Source of the DNA: Corallococcus silvisoli
GTDB taxonomy: Bacteria > Myxococcota > Myxococcia > Myxococcales > Myxococcaceae
Assembly: GCF_009909145.1 (NCBI RefSeq)
Contig: NZ_JAAAPJ010000017.1
Span: 1 to 64,000, forward strand
DNA: 64,000 nucleotides
Direction of reading: 5' to 3'
Position 1 is the first letter of the stretch. The number at the start of each line of letters is the position of its first letter. Position numbers and translations under genes: made by a program. The notes beneath the pieces are model-generated. The model searched no databases. It was not told the origin of the DNA and saw nothing but the letters and a program-made list of their open reading frames with translations. Positions 9,190 to 16,890 of this stretch are shown piece after piece.

Positions 9190-11205
9190 GTGCCCACCTC
9201 CCTCTTCAGCTTCGACACCGAGACGCACCTGATTCAACCCGGCCTCCTCGCCCCGCCGCTCGTCTGCGCATCCATCGCGCACGCGGCACCGGGCAGTGAG
9301 CGCCTTCTCTCCGCAGCCCAGACGCGAGACTGGTTCCGGGCGGTCCTCTCCTCCCCAGACGTCCACCTCACGGGCGCGAACCTCGCCTACGACCTGGGCG
9401 TCATGTGCGCGGACGACGCGCGGCTCGTGGACGCCGTCTTCGACGCGGCCGACGCCGGGCGCCTGCATGACGTCGCCATCCGCGAGGCCCTCCTGGACAT
9501 CGCCCGAGGCCTCCACGGCGTGGACCCGGAGACGGGTCGCCCTCTGGACGACGACGAGGGAGCCCGCTACCCGCTGGCCCTCCTGGTGAAGCGCCACCTG
9601 GGCCTCGACATCAGCGTGGAGAAGAAGGCCCCAGACGCATGGCGCTTGCGGTACGCGCAGCTCGACGGCGTCCCCCTGGAGGAGTGGCCCCTCGCCGCCG
9701 TGGACTACCCGAAGCGCGACGCCCGCTTCACGCTCGACGTCCACCACGCCCAGGAGCGCGCCGCCACCGACATCCCCAATGGCGGCAACCTCCACGCGGA
9801 AGGGCACCAGGTCCGCGCCGCCCTGGCGCTGCACTTCGCCTCCCTCTGGGGCCTGCGCACCCACGGCGGGCGTGTCGCCGAGCTGCGCCAGCGCGTGGAG
9901 GCGGAGTGGAGTGCCAACCGCGCCCGCTTCCTCGCGGCGGGCATCTTCCGGCCCGACGGCACCAAGGACTCGAAGCGCCTCTCCGCCCTCGTGTCCGCCG
10001 CCTACAGCGGCCTGCCGCCCGTCACCTCGCCCACGGAGCGCTTCCCGGACGGGCAGGTGGCCACCGACAGGGACACGCTCCTCGACTCGGGGGACCCGCT
10101 GCTGGAGGAGCTGGGCAAGGCCGGCAAGGTGGACAAGTACCGCTCCACCTACCTGGGCAAGCTGGAGGCCGGCGTCACGCGCCCCCTCAACCCACGCTTC
10201 AACGTGCTGGTGTCCACGACGCGCGTCTCCAGCGATTACCAGCAGCTGCCCCAGCGCGGCGGCGTCCGCGAGTGCCACGAGGCCCGCCCCGGCTTCGTCT
10301 TCTGCTCCGTGGACTACGCCGGCCTGGAGCTGCGCACCATGGCCCAGCACGCAATCTGGGACGTGGGTTGGTCGCGCATGGCCGAGGCCCTGCTGGCGAA
10401 GGAGGACGTCCACACCTCCGCCGCCGCCACCTTCCTCGGGGAGAGCTACGCGGCCCTGCTGCCTCGCGTGAAGGCGAAGGAGGCCACCGCCACGTCCTTC
10501 CGCTCCCTCGCGAAAATCTTCAACTTCGGCAAGGGCGGCGGGCTGGGCGCGGGCGGCATGGCCTACCACGCGCGGGCGAAGGACGGCGTCCGGTTCTGCC
10601 AACTGGCGAAGGCTGCGGAGACATGCGGAGTCGAGCGCGTGCCGGTGCGCGTCCAGGGCAAGGTGAAGATGGTGTGCGCCGCGTGCGTGGACGTCTCCAG
10701 GCAGTACGGCGACAGGTGGATGCAGGCATGGCCTGAGCAGCGGGAGCTGTTCTCCCGCGCCAGTCGCCTTACCTACGGAGGGCAACTGGTGGACGTGATG
10801 ATTCCCGGGGCCAACATCCTCCGGGGCGGGTGTGGCTACACGCAGTGGCTCAACACCCCCTTCCAAGGCCTGGGCGCCGTGGGCGCGAAGCTGGCGACGT
10901 GGCGCGTGTCCCGGGAGATGTACACGGACAGGCGCTCCCCCCTCTGGGGCTCGCGACTCGTCCTCATGGTGCATGACGAGTTGGTGGCGGAGCTGCGCGC
11001 AGACTGTCCCAACCGCCTCCACGACGCGGCCGAGCGCATGGCGCACCTCATGCGGCAGGCCATGAGGGAGACAACGCCGGACCTCGCGGGCGCCATCGAG
11101 GCCGAGCCCGCCCTCTCGCGCGTGCTGTCGAAGGACGCGGCGACAGTGCGCGACGCCTCGGGGCGGTTGCGGGTGTGGGAGCCCATGGAGAGGGCCGCCG
11201 CGTAA
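9190..11205 (+). CDS. family A DNA polymerase with 3'-5' exonuclease domain (phage type)
   Basis: The N-terminal third is a DnaQ-like proofreading exonuclease: FSFDTET near residue 7 (the DxE motif), NLAYDLG near 68, and a later Asp-rich segment. The C-terminal part holds the family A polymerase motifs: CSVDYAGLELR (motif A, the usual DYSQIELR), AKIFNFGKGGGLGAGGMAY (motif B) and LMVHDELVAEL (motif C with catalytic HDE). There is no 5'-3' exonuclease domain, so this is a Klenow-like phage replicase rather than host PolA. A four-cysteine insert between motifs B and C (CQLAKAAETC...CAAC) could be a zinc knuckle. The GTG at 9190 is the only start that retains the DTET motif. It would replicate the element with the VapE, helicase and resolvase products. 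Confidence 0.9.
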   Translation: MPTSLFSFDTETHLIQPGLLAPPLVCASIAHAAPGSERLLSAAQTRDWFRAVLSSPDVHLTGANLAYDLGVMCADDARLVDAVFDAADAGRLHDVAIREALLDIARGLHGVDPETGRPLDDDEGARYPLALLVKRHLGLDISVEKKAPDAWRLRYAQLDGVPLEEWPLAAVDYPKRDARFTLDVHHAQERAATDIPNGGNLHAEGHQVRAALALHFASLWGLRTHGGRVAELRQRVEAEWSANRARFLAAGIFRPDGTKDSKRLSALVSAAYSGLPPVTSPTERFPDGQVATDRDTLLDSGDPLLEELGKAGKVDKYRSTYLGKLEAGVTRPLNPRFNVLVSTTRVSSDYQQLPQRGGVRECHEARPGFVFCSVDYAGLELRTMAQHAIWDVGWSRMAEALLAKEDVHTSAAATFLGESYAALLPRVKAKEATATSFRSLAKIFNFGKGGGLGAGGMAYHARAKDGVRFCQLAKAAETCGVERVPVRVQGKVKMVCAACVDVSRQYGDRWMQAWPEQRELFSRASRLTYGGQLVDVMIPGANILRGGCGYTQWLNTPFQGLGAVGAKLATWRVSREMYTDRRSPLWGSRLVLMVHDELVAELRADCPNRLHDAAERMAHLMRQAMRETTPDLAGAIEAEPALSRVLSKDAATVRDASGRLRVWEPMERAAA

Positions 11206-11221
11206 GCCACGCCCAGAAAGT

Positions 11222-11241
11222 GCCCCCATTGGAAGGGGGTG
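11222..11241 (+). promoter_or_regulatory. element-specific motif, copy 3 (CCCCCATT, hairpin form)
   Basis: GCCCCCATTGGAAGGGGGTG forms CCCCC/GGGGG arms and, like copy 1, runs straight into a GTG start (11239). The GGAAGGGGG part may also act as Shine-Dalgarno sequence if translation begins further in. Function is inferred. Confidence 0.4.
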
Positions 11242-11805
11242 AACCCATTATCCGCCCCTACCAGCGGCAAGTCCGACACGCGGCTTGTCTCCATCGACCC
11301 GGGGCTGCGCCATTGCGGTGTGGCCCTCTTCGACATCCCCTCTGGCGCACTTCTGTGCGCCGGGCTGCCGAGGAACCCCGCGCCGGCCCACGGCGAGCTG
11401 TCCCTGGCCTCCTGGGCCTCCACGGCCAGCGCCGTCCAGGAGTGGCTCCGGCCTCGCGTCGGCGACGAGTCCTTCCACCTCGTCATTGAGCTGCCGCGCG
11501 TCTACGCCGCTGCGCACCAGAAGGGCGATCAGAACGACCTCCTCCAGCTTACCGGCGTCGTCGGCACGCTGGGCGGGGCCCTGGCGCCCGTCGCGAGCCG
11601 GCGCAGCGTCTACCCGCGCGACTGGAAGGGCACCCTCGACGCGGACGCCTTCATCGAGCGCAGCAAACAGCGCCTCGACGCGGGCGAGCACCTGCGCGTG
11701 GAGCTGCCCGCCGCGCGTGACCTCCACCACAACGTCTGGGACGCCATCGGCATCGGGCTTCACGCCCTTGGCCGGCTCGCCCCTCGTCGCGTCCTCCCGA
11801 GGTGA
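11239..11805 (+). CDS. RuvC-like Holliday junction resolvase, RNase H fold
   Basis: The product shows the acidic motifs of the RuvC branch of the RNase H fold: VSIDPGLRHCGVALF at residues 15-30 (first catalytic Asp), VIELPRVY near 84 (Glu), and HHNVWDAIGIGLHAL near 162 (the final Asp). It is short and lacks extra domains, as usual for phage-encoded resolvases that debranch replicating DNA before packaging or excision. The gene follows polymerase and overlaps the start of the excisionase-like gene, so it belongs to the same transcription unit. The GTG start is taken from the ORF limit, 14 residues ahead of the first motif. Confidence 0.75.
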   Translation: MNPLSAPTSGKSDTRLVSIDPGLRHCGVALFDIPSGALLCAGLPRNPAPAHGELSLASWASTASAVQEWLRPRVGDESFHLVIELPRVYAAAHQKGDQNDLLQLTGVVGTLGGALAPVASRRSVYPRDWKGTLDADAFIERSKQRLDAGEHLRVELPAARDLHHNVWDAIGIGLHALGRLAPRRVLPR

Positions 11806-11807
11806 AC

Positions 11808-12116
11808 ATGGCCCCTCAACTGACCGGCCCTGGACTCGATGGCCCCGCCGTCACCGTGGAGCGCGCGGCGGAGCTGCTGCATTGCAGTCGGGCTCGCATC
11901 TTCGCGCTCTTGAAAGAGGGGCGCCTTGTTCGCGCCCCTCGATTCGGACGGCGGACAACCGTCCTCACTACATCCGTGCTGTCCGTCTTGCGGCTTGGGT
12001 CGCCTCCTCCCGAGCCCGCCCGACGCCGGGCGGTGCGCTCCGAGCACCGGGCAGCTGTACTCCGAGCCGTCCCCTTGGACGGCCACGCCGGGCGGCCTGC
12101 TGGGCCTCCGGAATGA
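11808..12116 (+). CDS. excisionase-like MerR/HTH DNA-binding protein
   Basis: Residues about 14-60 form an excisionase-type winged helix: VTVERAAELLHCSRARIFALL followed by KEGRLVRAPRFGRRTTV, the wing that usually reads R-x-G-R-R/T. Such proteins set the direction of recombination of the tyrosine integrase encoded next to it. The gene starts right at the resolvase stop (GTG at 11802 or ATG at 11808) and its last third runs into the 3' end of the integrase gene on the other strand; that C-terminal tail is low-complexity and may be non-essential. The assignment rests on the HTH and its position. Confidence 0.65.
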   Translation: MAPQLTGPGLDGPAVTVERAAELLHCSRARIFALLKEGRLVRAPRFGRRTTVLTTSVLSVLRLGSPPPEPARRRAVRSEHRAAVLRAVPLDGHAGRPAGPPE

Positions 12117-13218
12117 CCACGACGGGGTCCTCGGGATGAACCAGCCGAAGCGGGAACACAATCATCGGAGGCACTTGGACTCCCTCGTAGAACAACTTGG
12201 TCGTCCGAGTGCTCAGGTGCCCCATGACGGCGGCGACCATCTCCAGGGCAACGCCACCCGAAGTGGGCTTCACTACCCGACCGCACTCCGAGGACCACGT
12301 CGCGAAGCAGTGTCGCAGCTCGCCAGGGTGAATGGGCGCGACGCTCCCCTCCGGAGAGCGCTTCGTGAGTCGGGCAGCCGTTGCCCCGAGACACTCATGA
12401 ACGGTGCTTCGGCTCGGAGACTTCTTCCGGGCCTGGAGTCGCTGCGCTGCAATGAACGCCTGCGCATCCAAGCTGACAACGTGTACACGCCCATTCTTAT
12501 GACGGAAGCAAGCAGTCCCCCGGATGCCGCATGGGTCGTTCACATCACGTAGTTCCCCATCACCCGAGGCTATCCGCGCAATCTCCGAGTCGTGCATGCC
12601 CGTCTTCGCACGCAGGCACAACACGTCTCGGACGGACTGGCTCTTGATAGCGGAGTAGAAACTCTCAACCACGGCCATCGGGTAGCCTTTTTTCCTCCGA
12701 CCCTTCTCCGCAATGGAGGGCGGCACCTTGAGTTCCAGCGTCGGGTCCTCGGACGGCTTGAGCTGGTCATCCTCACGGAGCCACGCAGTCAGCGTCTTCA
12801 ACGCGATGATTCGGCCCTTGCGAGCTGTCTTCCAGTCGGCGAGGTACTTGCGCAGCTCTCGAAGCTGGACCTTCCGCAGGTCCCGCCCACCAAGGGCTTC
12901 GGCCCACGCCGCGAGGTAGTTCCGAACGTCACGCCGGTAGTCCTTGCTGCGTCCCTTCTCGGTAAGATGCGCCATCAGGCCGGACAAGGCCTCCTCATCG
13001 ATCCGAACCGGCGCATCGTCAGCCGCCGACTGTCGTCGCGTGCGATAGCCGTCCGGGTTGCGTTCCCAGAGAGCCAACTCCGCCAGGGCCTCACGCTCGC
13101 TGGCGGCATCGAGGGCCACTACCCGGCGTTGTCGCTCAATGACCCAAACTTGGCGTCCTCGGGCCTCACGGACCCTTCCCCCTGCCCACTTCCCGATCCA
13201 CTTCGGAGCTGCTCCCAA
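11968..13218 (-). CDS. divergent tyrosine recombinase / phage integrase
   Basis: It inserts and excises the element by strand exchange at the neighbouring tRNA attachment site. The N-terminal 180 residues are the SAM-like core-binding domain (LSGLMAHLTEKGRSKDYRRDVRNYL). In the catalytic domain I see Lys241 in RHKNGRVHVVSLD, Arg302 in HPGELRHCFAT, His334 in VMGHLSTRTT and Tyr344 in KLFYEGV. However, box I reads TGMHDSE, with His209 where the first catalytic Arg normally stands, and the His of the HxLR motif is shifted or replaced by Gly. A distinct recombinase lineage is likelier than a dead enzyme since all else is intact. The only start in the frame is a TTG at 13218. The gene faces left, away from the attachment site. 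Confidence 0.85.
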   Translation of the reverse strand: MGAAPKWIGKWAGGRVREARGRQVWVIERQRRVVALDAASEREALAELALWERNPDGYRTRRQSAADDAPVRIDEEALSGLMAHLTEKGRSKDYRRDVRNYLAAWAEALGGRDLRKVQLRELRKYLADWKTARKGRIIALKTLTAWLREDDQLKPSEDPTLELKVPPSIAEKGRRKKGYPMAVVESFYSAIKSQSVRDVLCLRAKTGMHDSEIARIASGDGELRDVNDPCGIRGTACFRHKNGRVHVVSLDAQAFIAAQRLQARKKSPSRSTVHECLGATAARLTKRSPEGSVAPIHPGELRHCFATWSSECGRVVKPTSGGVALEMVAAVMGHLSTRTTKLFYEGVQVPPMIVFPLRLVHPEDPVVVIPEAQQAARRGRPRGRLGVQLPGARSAPPGVGRAREEATQAARRTARM

Positions 13219-13229
13219 TTCGGTCCTCG

Positions 13230-13251
13230 GTCGTTAGCGCGTCGTTAGCGC
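13230..13251. repeat. tandem 11-bp direct repeat upstream of the integrase gene
   Basis: GTCGTTAGCGC occurs twice back to back, 12 bases before the integrase start and about 60 bases from the attachment site. Short direct repeats in this position are often arm-type binding sites for integrase or excisionase. This role is inferred from position only. Confidence 0.45.
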
Positions 13252-13266
13252 GTGCCTTCCGAGTCC

Positions 13267-13277
13267 TAAATGGGGGC
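13267..13277 (-). promoter_or_regulatory. element-specific motif, copy 4 (CCCCCATT)
   Basis: Read on the minus strand this is GCCCCCATTTA, nearly identical to copy 2, located about 50 bases ahead of the integrase start and in the same orientation as that gene. It strengthens the case for a common regulatory site of the element. Confidence 0.35.
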
Positions 13278-13312
13278 GTTTTCCCTCTGTGGCGCTGGCG
13301 GCGTGAACTCGC

Positions 13313-13375
13313 CTTCAAAACCAGCGAGGGGCCGCGAGAGCAGTCCCTGGCGAGTTCGATTCCCGCGCCCTACCG
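13313..13375 (+). tRNA. 3' half of tRNA-Sec (anticodon TCA), attachment-site remnant
   Basis: The loop CTTCAAA at 13313-13319 has U33, a TCA anticodon (13315-13317) and A37, followed by an ACCAG stem strand. A long variable arm comes next, GGGGCCGC paired with GCAGTCCC around a GAGA loop (13328-13347), then a T-arm GCGAG-TTCGATT-CCCGC and an acceptor strand GCCCTACC plus G. This follows E. coli selC closely in layout. The 5' strand of the anticodon stem (13308-13312, CTCGC) does not pair with ACCAG and no matching acceptor strand exists upstream, so tRNA identity stops at the anticodon loop. That is what integration by the adjacent integrase would leave. Type of tRNA is well supported; the att role is inferred. 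Confidence 0.7.
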
Positions 13376-13452
13376 CTCCCAAAAGACCCACTCGGTAGCG
13401 TGGGGCATACGCTCGATGCGACCTTCAGCCCAAACCCTGGTAGGGATCCGCC

Positions 13453-14424
13453 ATGATCTTGTCGGTGAAAGATGCGATTGCCCACCTGCAAGCTCGCAAA
13501 ATCATGGACGGTACCGACGGCACGAGGCTGAAGCTGCTGGCCCGGGCATGCGAAGAGGTAGAGCGCATGGGAGTCCCCGGCCTGTTCATCGAGGCAGGTG
13601 TCGCCAATGACATCCTCCCACCCCAAGGCGACGCCATGGACACGCTCGCCCCTGGCGAAGCGGTGGCGGTCGCGCACATGGGTTGTGAGGGACGCGGACC
13701 TGTCCAGGCGTGCGTGGAGCAACTGGCCCAGCGCATCAGCCCGAACGGGATGATCGTCTTCGCACACTACAGGTCCAGCGATGACCGCCGCCGCCTGCTG
13801 GATGAGTGGGTCGTCGCGTCCCCCGAGTTCCGTGTGCTGGAGGCCAACGAATCACTGATCGTCCAGCGACGCACTCGCGATGCATCGCTGGACCACGCTA
13901 CGCGGTGGGCAAACCCAGTCAACGTACAGGGGCACTGGACCGAGCGCGCGCGGCGAGCCGCAGTGTTGGTGACACCGGGCGCCAGTGTGCTCGACATCGG
14001 CGCCGGTGAGATGGCCGTGCGGTGGTTCCTGGCGCCCCCATGCCGCTACACTCCTTCGGACTTCGTCAAGCGAAGCGAGGACTGCCTCGTCGCTGACCTC
14101 GACTCCGGTCAGTTCCCGGAGGGTCGCTGGGACGTGGTGATGATGCTCGGCGTACTGGAGTACATGCACGACCCGGAGGCCGTGCTGACCCGCATCGCCG
14201 CCGCCGCTCCCCGGCTCATCCTGTCGTACTGCTGCCGCGCGGACACGTCGATTGCCTATCGACGCAAGCTCGACTGGGTCAACGACCTCACCTTTGACGG
14301 TCTCGACGCACTGCTACGGCACAGAGGGTGGCGCGTTGAGGACCGATGGGAACTCAAGCGCATGCCTGCCTTCATCGAAGTCCTCATGTCCTGTTCACGT
14401 GACGGGCTCCACCCGACGCAGTAA
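13453..14424 (+). CDS. SAM-dependent methyltransferase with TylF-like N-terminal piece
   Basis: The C-terminal half is a class I methyltransferase: VLDIGAGEMAVRWFL near residue 178 is the SAM-binding glycine loop, followed by DCLVADLDSGQFPEGRWDVVMMLGVLEYMHDPE, the usual post-I/post-II segment of Methyltransf_11/23 enzymes. The N-terminal part (ARACEEVERMGVPGLFIEAGVA, then RISPNGMIVFAHY) resembles pieces of TylF-type sugar O-methyltransferases but lacks most of that fold, so it may be a shrunken fusion partner. Ten bases separate it from the pyruvyltransferase-like gene, suggesting co-expression. Substrate is unknown; a sugar or the RiPP product is possible. This is the first gene right of the attachment site. 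Confidence 0.7.
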   Translation: MILSVKDAIAHLQARKIMDGTDGTRLKLLARACEEVERMGVPGLFIEAGVANDILPPQGDAMDTLAPGEAVAVAHMGCEGRGPVQACVEQLAQRISPNGMIVFAHYRSSDDRRRLLDEWVVASPEFRVLEANESLIVQRRTRDASLDHATRWANPVNVQGHWTERARRAAVLVTPGASVLDIGAGEMAVRWFLAPPCRYTPSDFVKRSEDCLVADLDSGQFPEGRWDVVMMLGVLEYMHDPEAVLTRIAAAAPRLILSYCCRADTSIAYRRKLDWVNDLTFDGLDALLRHRGWRVEDRWELKRMPAFIEVLMSCSRDGLHPTQ

Positions 14425-14433
14425 GGAACGCTC

Positions 14434-15531
14434 GTGCTCAAGTTCGGCCTGTCCTGCTTTCGAAACACCCGCAATCTGGGGGATGAGGTCCAGAGCCTCG
14501 CGGCTCGCCAGTTCCTACCGCGCGTTGACCACCTCCTCGACCGCGACTTCCTCGCCGACTTCGTGCCCGAGGACGGCGCGGCCGTCGCGTTGATCCTCAA
14601 CGGCTGGTTCGCCCACCGCGCCGAGAACTGGCCCCCAGTCGAGAACATCATCCCCCTCCCCGTCTCCATGCACCTCTCCTCCTTCCCTGGCTGGGGGAAC
14701 GCGGGGATTTCCGCGGAGCTGTTCTTCCTGCACCCCCAGGCCCGCGAGTACCTCCGGAAGTGGGGGCCCGTTGGCGCGCGGGACCTGCATACCCTCCAGC
14801 TCCTGAAGAAGGCCGACGTGCCCGCGTACTTCTCCGGCTGTTTGACGCTCACCTTGAAGCGTCAGCCGGGCCGTGAACGGGAGGATTTCATCGCGGCCGT
14901 CGACGTGTCCGACGAAATCGTCGAGGCCCTCCAGAAGAGAACGGACCGGCCAATCCGCAGGCTCACCCACGACGATGCGGTCACCCTTGATGTAGCCAAG
15001 CGTTTCGCCAAGGCCGAAGGACTGCTGGACACCTACCAGCGCGCGCACAGCGTCGTGACCACCCGCCTGCACTGCGCCCTGCCCTGTCTCGCCTTTGAAA
15101 CCCCGGTCCTGCTGATCGACCAGAGTCCGGACCAGACCCGGTTCGCGGGCCTCCATCAGCTGCTCCGGCATTGCGCCCCACAGCAGTTCATGACGGGAAG
15201 CGGGATTCCCTTCGACTTCCAGAACCCCGAACCCAATGACCTGGATTACCTGAAGCTCCGCAACGAGCTGACCGCCAGGGTCCAACAGTTCATCACGGGG
15301 GTGTCCTCCGGCAACCTCACCCCGGACACGCTCTCGGATGGCGGCACCTTGCTCGCCCGGTACAACACGCTCTGGGCTTTCTACACGGAGCTTCGCAAGT
15401 CCCGTGACGTGGCCACGCTCGAGCTTGAGCAGACAAAGCGGGAGCTCGAAAAAGCCAGGCACGAGTGCCAGGAGCAGGCCCGCTTGCTCGAGCGCCTCAC
15501 CCAAGAGCTGGACACGAGCAGAATCCGCTGA
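14434..15531 (+). CDS. polysaccharide pyruvyl transferase family protein with coiled-coil tail
   Basis: The N-terminal FGLSCFRNTRNLGDEVQSLA and the central AHSVVTTRLHCALPCLAFETPVLLID are the two recognisable blocks of the pyruvyl transferase family (PF04230), GT-B-like enzymes that add pyruvate ketals or act as glycosyltransferase relatives. About 50 residues at the C-terminus (from SRDVATLELEQTKRELEKARHECQEQARLLERL) form a predicted coiled coil. The GTG start at 14434 retains the first block. It may modify surface sugars rather than the peptide; the link to the RiPP genes is positional only. It is followed within 30 bases by the sulfur-carrier-like gene. Confidence 0.75.
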   Translation: MLKFGLSCFRNTRNLGDEVQSLAARQFLPRVDHLLDRDFLADFVPEDGAAVALILNGWFAHRAENWPPVENIIPLPVSMHLSSFPGWGNAGISAELFFLHPQAREYLRKWGPVGARDLHTLQLLKKADVPAYFSGCLTLTLKRQPGREREDFIAAVDVSDEIVEALQKRTDRPIRRLTHDDAVTLDVAKRFAKAEGLLDTYQRAHSVVTTRLHCALPCLAFETPVLLIDQSPDQTRFAGLHQLLRHCAPQQFMTGSGIPFDFQNPEPNDLDYLKLRNELTARVQQFITGVSSGNLTPDTLSDGGTLLARYNTLWAFYTELRKSRDVATLELEQTKRELEKARHECQEQARLLERLTQELDTSRIR

Positions 15532-15558
15532 CGCCCTCAACCCCAGGAGCGATTGACC

Positions 15559-15831
15559 ATGGCCACTGTCCGCATCCCCACCACCCTGCGAGGCTATACC
15601 CAGAACCACAGCGACGTGTCCGCTCAGGGTGCCACGGTGGGCGAGGTGCTCCGCGACCTGGAGAAGCACTACCCCGGCATCGGCGCTCGCCTGCTCGATG
15701 AAAAGGGAAGCGTGCGCCGCTACGTGAACGTCTTCCACAACGACGAGGACATCCGGTTCCTCCAGGCACTGGCCACTCCAGTGAAGGAGACCGACCGCCT
15801 CACCATCGTCCCCGCCATCGCTGGCGGATAG
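15559..15831 (+). CDS. ThiS/MoaD-like ubiquitin-fold sulfur carrier
   Basis: This 90-residue protein has the beta-grasp layout of MoaD/CysO: VRIPTTLRGYTQNHSDVSAQGATVGEVLRDLEKHYPGI..., RRYVNVFHNDEDIRFL in the middle, LTIVPAIAGG at the end. The free C-terminal Gly-Gly is the site that becomes a thiocarboxylate after adenylation by an E1-like enzyme. The ATG at 15559 is chosen over a TTG two codons upstream. No ThiF/MoeB activator, JAMM protease or cysteine synthase is encoded nearby, so partners would be elsewhere. It could feed cysteine synthesis, or supply sulfur to the TfuA/YcaO pair encoded in this locus; the second is speculation. Confidence 0.8.
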   Translation: MATVRIPTTLRGYTQNHSDVSAQGATVGEVLRDLEKHYPGIGARLLDEKGSVRRYVNVFHNDEDIRFLQALATPVKETDRLTIVPAIAGG

Positions 15832-15897
15832 GCCGACGCGCCTCCCCCTGGCCCGCGGACATCGCCCTTGCCGAGCCGCGGCCACGCGACACGGCAT

Positions 15898-16890
15898 TCA
15901 CGCGTCCGAGGGAAACATGCCGCCAGCATCCGCTGTGCGCTCACGCTCGCACCCTCCCTGGAGGAGCAGCTCCGCCAGACACTCCAACACCGGAAGGCGG
16001 GCCTCTCGCTCCAGCGGGAGCCAGTCGCCCTGCGCATCCAGACGAAGGAACACGTACCGGGCCTCCGCCACCAGGCCCAGCTCGAGCGTCGCCGACGCCA
16101 GGCCGAGCCTGCGCATCATTCGCAGGCAGGCCCCGCCTGTCGCCTCGGGAAGAGAATGGGGACGCAACCTGGGGGCACGCCGGGCCCGCGAGCGACCCAC
16201 CGGGCCCGCGGGCGCCTCCGCCGCGAAGAGCTGGCACCCGACGACCACCACCCACACCCTCGCCACCACGGGAAGGAGTTGTTGGAGCAGGAGCGGGGCG
16301 CGATGGAAAAGCTCGACGTCCTGGAGCTGCTCCAGGGAGACCACTTCTTCCAGCGGCCTTCCCGCGCCCCCGCCTGACGGATGCGTCCGCAGGCTCAGGC
16401 GCAGCACGTGGCCTTCACACTGACGGAAGAACTCCTGCGCGGCGCTCGACTCGGACGTGACGAGCGACAACGGCGTCTCCAGCCCGCTCTCCTGCGCTAC
16501 GCGAAGCTGGAGCGCCTTGTTGTCGGCGCCATGCCTGAGCCGCCAGGGAGGGTTCACCCAGAACCGCTCGCGCAGGTGCAGGTAGAGCCCGGAGACGCTC
16601 TCGGTGCACTCCACCCGGGTGTATTGCCTCGCGAGGTCACTCCACTCCAGAGGCAGCGCGAACGGCCGTCGCGTCCTCCGCCACACCGAGCGGACCGAAT
16701 CCAAGCGGAGGTCCCCCCGCTCCCCCCTCAGCCATCCCGACTCCTGGGGTACTCCGGGATAGAGAGTCAACGTCGCGGCGAGCGGCAGGTCCTCCGGATG
16801 GAACCGGAATGTTTCGGCGCCCTTCTGGCGCAGGGCGCCCTCCAGGGCATACGCGTGCCGGTCACCCGGATCGGTCACCAACAAGATCAT
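15898..16890 (-). CDS. catalytically degenerate MvdC/MvdD-like ATP-grasp protein
   Basis: It aligns along its whole length with the second ATP-grasp protein of this window (32088-33158): the same MILxVT opening, a shared RFWVNPPW block near residue 109, and the same C-terminal LPLERE stretch. But residues that hold ATP and magnesium are altered. The Lys of VIYKL (165 in the intact copy) is Leu, Glu207 is Gln, Asp279 is Glu, and the LEIN pair Glu292/Asn294 is Arg and Asp (FLRLDAQ). Lys125 remains. The protein probably cannot activate carboxylates and may act as partner, scaffold or leader-binding subunit. Its ATG overlaps the stop of the glycosyltransferase gene; it is last in a six-gene minus-strand operon. 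Confidence 0.75.
   Translation of the reverse strand: MILLVTDPGDRHAYALEGALRQKGAETFRFHPEDLPLAATLTLYPGVPQESGWLRGERGDLRLDSVRSVWRRTRRPFALPLEWSDLARQYTRVECTESVSGLYLHLRERFWVNPPWRLRHGADNKALQLRVAQESGLETPLSLVTSESSAAQEFFRQCEGHVLRLSLRTHPSGGGAGRPLEEVVSLEQLQDVELFHRAPLLLQQLLPVVARVWVVVVGCQLFAAEAPAGPVGRSRARRAPRLRPHSLPEATGGACLRMMRRLGLASATLELGLVAEARYVFLRLDAQGDWLPLEREARLPVLECLAELLLQGGCERERTADAGGMFPSDA

Noticed and set aside
9004..11229. A 741-codon minus-strand frame
   Set aside because: It is opposite the DNA polymerase gene; no recognisable domains and composition typical of a shadow.
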